A DNA stretch of 64,000 bases from contig NZ_CP017141.1 of the NCBI RefSeq assembly GCF_001721645.1, positions 3,906,001 through 3,970,000 on the forward strand. The letters are read 5' to 3'. Position 1 is the stretch's first letter, and the number at the start of each line of letters is the position of its first letter. The stretch is from Pedobacter steynii (lineage in GTDB: Bacteria > Bacteroidota > Bacteroidia > Sphingobacteriales > Sphingobacteriaceae). A program made the position numbers and the translations under genes. Below are positions 61,518-64,000 of the stretch, one piece after another. A model generated the notes under the pieces. The model searched no databases. It saw nothing but the letters and a program-made list of their open reading frames with translations, and was not told where the DNA came from.

Positions 61518-61554
61518 GCCTGTCAGCTTTTCTTAGTAAAGGAAGCTGACAGGC
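61518..61554 (-). terminator. Hairpin downstream of the YegP-like gene
   Basis: Perfect 12-base arms GCCTGTCAGCTT / AAGCTGACAGGC around 13 bases, 23 bases after the stop at 61578. The T-tract after it on the minus strand is short (TTT), so termination may be partial. Confidence 0.6.
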
Positions 61555-61577
61555 CTGTTTTAAAATATTTGATACGA

Positions 61578-61907
61578 TTAGGTCAGATCTGATACTTCTG
61601 CATCAGGCGCATTCTTTTTAACAGATTCAATTCCATTATCCCGGCTTGCTTCGGACTCATACATTTCACTGGTACCAATAATCTGTCCGTTGGTAGCCTT
61701 TAAATTGAAGTAAGGTTTTCCATTGGTGGAGGTTTTTCTATCAAATTTGCTATCGTCCTGTGAGTTCTTTTTAACAGATTCGACGCCATTAAGGCAATTG
61801 CTTTTTGTGGTATAGCCTTCACTTGTTAAGATGACCTGACCATTACCAGCTTTTAAATCGAACTGAAATTCACCGTTCTTTCTTGTTTTGATCTCGAATT
61901 TTCCCAT
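61578..61907 (-). CDS. YegP-like protein, two DUF1508 repeats
   Basis: 109 residues, two similar halves: GKFEIKTRKNGEFQFDLKAGNGQVILTSEGYTTKSNCLNGVESVKKNS and SKFDRKTSTNGKPYFNLKATNGQIIGTSEMYESEASRDNGIESVKKNA. Each half is a beta-beta-beta-alpha DUF1508 unit; function unknown. Single gene with its own hairpin. Confidence 0.9.
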   Translation of the reverse strand: MGKFEIKTRKNGEFQFDLKAGNGQVILTSEGYTTKSNCLNGVESVKKNSQDDSKFDRKTSTNGKPYFNLKATNGQIIGTSEMYESEASRDNGIESVKKNAPDAEVSDLT

Positions 61908-62047
61908 AATCGTGTTTTGTTTTATTTTAGTTCTAGGTTGACTTTATTCATCCAATTTAGAAAAAAATAAAGGCTAAACAAAAATCAGCGGAATTATTTT
62001 TTTGTTAAGCTATTGCCGGATATGGGTTTGAAAGTAGCCGGGCTTTT

Positions 62048-62887
62048 TTAAATACTATCCAGATTAAATGTGCGGTCAAGTCTGATGCCCTTTTCGGTTT
62101 GCTGAAGCGTACAGCATTCATTCACTGCATCATGTTCCAATACGAGAATATATTCTTTCTCTGCGGCCTCCTGAAGGAAAGCTTTTTTCTCTGTCAGAGT
62201 TGTTAGCGGGAACATATCATAAGCCATTACATAAGGCAGCGGGATATGGCCTACAGAAGGAAGTAAATCTGCCATATATACCAGGGTTTTACCTTTATAT
62301 TGAATTTGTGGAAGCATCATCGCATCAGTATGGCCATAGGCAAAACGAATGTTGATCCCTTCATGAAAGGAAACGCCCTCTATATCCTCAACGAAACGCA
62401 ATTGTCCACTTTCCTGGATCGGAAGAATGTTCTCTTTTAGAAAGGAAGCCTTCTCTCTGTCATTCGGATTTACTGCCCAGTCCCAGTGTTTGGCATTACT
62501 CCAGTAAAATGCATTTTTAAAAGCAGGACGAAGTTTGTCTCCCTGGCGGATGATAGAACCTCCGCAATGGTCAAAGTGCAGGTGCGTTAAAAAGACATCG
62601 GTAATGTCGTCTCTTGAAAAGCCTTTGGCAGCTAAAGAGCGGTCCAGGGTATCCTCCCCATGCAGGTAATAGTGTCCCATAAACTTTTCGTCCTGCTTAT
62701 CACCGATGCCATTATCGATCAGGATCAGGCGATCACCATCTTCGACGAGCAGGCAGCGCATGGCCCAGGTACACATGTTATTCGCGTCAGCGGGGGTGGT
62801 TTTCTGCCAGATAGATTTAGGGACTACGCCAAACATGGCTCCTCCGTCTAATTTAAATAATCCGGTATCAATGGTATGTAAGTTCAT
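62048..62887 (-). CDS. Metallo-beta-lactamase-fold hydrolase
   Basis: 279 residues with the zinc motif LTHLHFDHCGGS (HxHxDH), a later histidine in FAYGHTDAMMLPQ, MADLLPSVGHIPLPYVMAYDMFP and a C-terminal LVLEHDAVNEC. This pattern belongs to the general MBL hydrolase group related to lactonases; substrate unknown. Starts MNLHTIDTGLFKLDGGAMFGVVPK at 62887. Downstream of lpdA, separated by a terminator at 62922. Confidence 0.88.
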   Translation of the reverse strand: MNLHTIDTGLFKLDGGAMFGVVPKSIWQKTTPADANNMCTWAMRCLLVEDGDRLILIDNGIGDKQDEKFMGHYYLHGEDTLDRSLAAKGFSRDDITDVFLTHLHFDHCGGSIIRQGDKLRPAFKNAFYWSNAKHWDWAVNPNDREKASFLKENILPIQESGQLRFVEDIEGVSFHEGINIRFAYGHTDAMMLPQIQYKGKTLVYMADLLPSVGHIPLPYVMAYDMFPLTTLTEKKAFLQEAAEKEYILVLEHDAVNECCTLQQTEKGIRLDRTFNLDSI

Positions 62888-62921
62888 ATTGAAATTCGGT
62901 TAGGGAAAAGTAAATGTAAAA

Positions 62922-62951
62922 AAAAACCTGTTGAAAGCTCAACAGGTTTTT
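62922..62951. terminator. Terminator of lpdA
   Basis: Perfect 13-base arms AAAAACCTGTTGA / TCAACAGGTTTTT with a 4-base loop, 17 bases after the lpdA stop, followed by T's on the minus strand. Confidence 0.9.
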
Positions 62952-62968
62952 AGGACAGTGTTTCTTTT

Positions 62969-64000
62969 TTATAAGTGAATTACTTCACCATAAGCGTCAG
63001 CAGTTGCTTCCATAATCGCTTCACTCATAGTAGGGTGAGGGTGTACAGATTTTAGCATCTCATGACCAGTAGTTTCCAGTTTACGGGCTACCACAATCTC
63101 TGCAATCATTTCTGTAACATTTGCGCCGATCATGTGGGCACCTAGCAGTTCGCCATATTTGGCGTCATAGATCATTTTTATAAAACCATCTTTTGCACCT
63201 GCTGCACTCGCTTTACCTGAAGCAGAGAATGGGAATTTACCAATCTTCAACTCATATCCGGCTGCCTTGGCTGCTTTTTCAGTATAACCTACAGAGGCAA
63301 TCTCCGGGCTGCAATAAGTACATCCTGGAATATTGTTATAATCTAAAGGTTCTGGTTTATGGCCTGCGATTTTTTCCACACAGATGATTCCTTCCGCAGA
63401 AGCCACGTGAGCTAAAGCCTGACCAGGAACGATGTCACCGATTGCATAATAACCTTTTATATTGGTATTGTAGAATTCATCTACTACCACTTTACCTTTT
63501 TCGGTTTTGATGCCTACTTCTTCTAAACCTATATTTTCAATGTTGGCAACCACACCAGCTGCAGAAAGAACGATGTCACATTCTAAGGTCTGCATACCTG
63601 AAGCTGTTTTAACCTGAACTTTGCAACCTGCACCGCTGGTGTCAACAGATTCAACGCTGGAAGAAGTCATCACTTCAATACCTGCTTTTTTGAAGCTGCG
63701 CAACAATTGTTTTGAAATATCTTCATCCTCTACCGGAACGATGTTTTCCATGAATTCAACTACGGTCACTTTAGTTCCTAAAGTGGCATAGAAGTAAGCA
63801 AATTCCACACCGATAGCGCCGGAACCTACTACAACCATAGATTTTGGTTGTTCCGGTAATACCATTGCCTGTCTGTAGCCAATGATTTTCTTACCGTCTT
63901 GTTTTAAATTAGGCAATTCTCTTGATCTGCCTCCTGTAGCCAATATAATACTGGTTGCAGTATAGTCTTTTTGTGTTCCGTCAGCAGCTTTCACTTCCAC
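62969..64000 (-). CDS. lpdA: Dihydrolipoyl dehydrogenase, partial (5' end beyond window)
   Basis: E3 subunit of 2-oxoacid dehydrogenase complexes; reoxidises dihydrolipoamide using FAD and NAD. 343 C-terminal residues are present. The NAD-binding domain is VVGSGAIGVEFAYFYATLGTKVTVVE, the FAD motif YAIGDIVPGQALAHVASAEG, and the active-site base is in SVHPHPTMSEAIMEA. The N-terminal FAD domain with the redox cysteine pair should lie outside the window. No stop or frameshift in the visible part. Confidence 0.93.
   Translation of the reverse strand: MEVKAADGTQKDYTATSIILATGGRSRELPNLKQDGKKIIGYRQAMVLPEQPKSMVVVGSGAIGVEFAYFYATLGTKVTVVEFMENIVPVEDEDISKQLLRSFKKAGIEVMTSSSVESVDTSGAGCKVQVKTASGMQTLECDIVLSAAGVVANIENIGLEEVGIKTEKGKVVVDEFYNTNIKGYYAIGDIVPGQALAHVASAEGIICVEKIAGHKPEPLDYNNIPGCTYCSPEIASVGYTEKAAKAAGYELKIGKFPFSASGKASAAGAKDGFIKMIYDAKYGELLGAHMIGANVTEMIAEIVVARKLETTGHEMLKSVHPHPTMSEAIMEATADAYGEVIHL

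Overview
The window looks like chromosome of a Sphingobacteriaceae-type Bacteroidota, most likely Pedobacter or a close relative. The reasons are: promoters of the Bacteroidota form TTTG-N19/20-TAnnTTTG (upstream of sufB, the 18.1 kb membrane operon and the trp leader); a fused MurF-alanine racemase; a short primary sigma factor lacking region 1.1; many AraC regulators; and a long 482-residue GAPDH. No phage, insertion sequence, integrase or CRISPR array was seen. Most of the window is housekeeping with several metabolic or regulatory islands.

Layout. 1-4.7 kb: sufBCDS Fe-S assembly operon (minus strand) behind a promoter whose -33 box lies in the centre of a perfect 13-bp inverted repeat. 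4.7-8.0 kb: AraC regulator, divergent hxlB-hxlA (ribulose monophosphate formaldehyde fixation), second AraC regulator. 8.2-9.3 kb: DUF418 membrane protein. 9.4-16.4 kb: a four-gene secreted cluster of the planctomycete-cytochrome type (DUF1549/DUF1553, DUF1501, NHL propeller, DUF2231-cytochrome-LRR). 16.5-18.9 kb: a membrane-protein operon under paired palindromes and a methyltransferase. 19.0-28.9 kb: an accessory block flanked on both sides by identical tRNA-Leu/tRNA-Gly pairs, holding three AraC regulators, each next to a divergent small gene or transporter, and a 1069-residue CheB-CheR-PAS-histidine kinase. 29-38.5 kb: recX, MocR-type regulator, tandem GNAT, murF-alr, DUF502, LOG family, sodium:solute symporter, recR. 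38.5-43.7 kb: SDR, then a trp leader peptide with three consecutive Trp codons and a terminator, followed by trpDFBA (no trpE, trpG or trpC here). 43.7-50.7 kb: nhaA, Sua5/YciO, GltB-like FMN protein, asnS, histidine kinase. 50.7-56.3 kb: candidate small RNA, sucC, lolD, a degenerate pair (pre-ATP-grasp fragment and HAD pseudoenzyme), S41 protease. 56.3-64 kb: M28 peptidase, aldo/keto reductase, GAPDH, RpoD, a possible 27-residue peptide, YegP-like protein, metallo-beta-lactamase-fold hydrolase and the 3' part of lpdA.

The most unusual structure is a dispersed intergenic repeat family (35.3, 39.4, 39.6, 47.3 and 47.6 kb). It has a conserved hairpin core (apical loop CCTTCA/TGAAGG, A/T-G stem, and a GA or TC dinucleotide opposite a second unpaired step). 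Three copies are enclosed by long outer arms of unrelated sequence that are nevertheless complementary to each other. These three sit 16-36 bases after the stop codon of a plus-strand gene.

Other regulatory signals visible in the DNA are the trp attenuator, AraC-style direct repeats 21 bp apart at 27.5 kb, paired palindromes on both promoter elements at 18.15 kb, and a terminator that overlaps the GAPDH promoter. Functions are assigned by recognition of motifs and overall sequence only; no database search was run.
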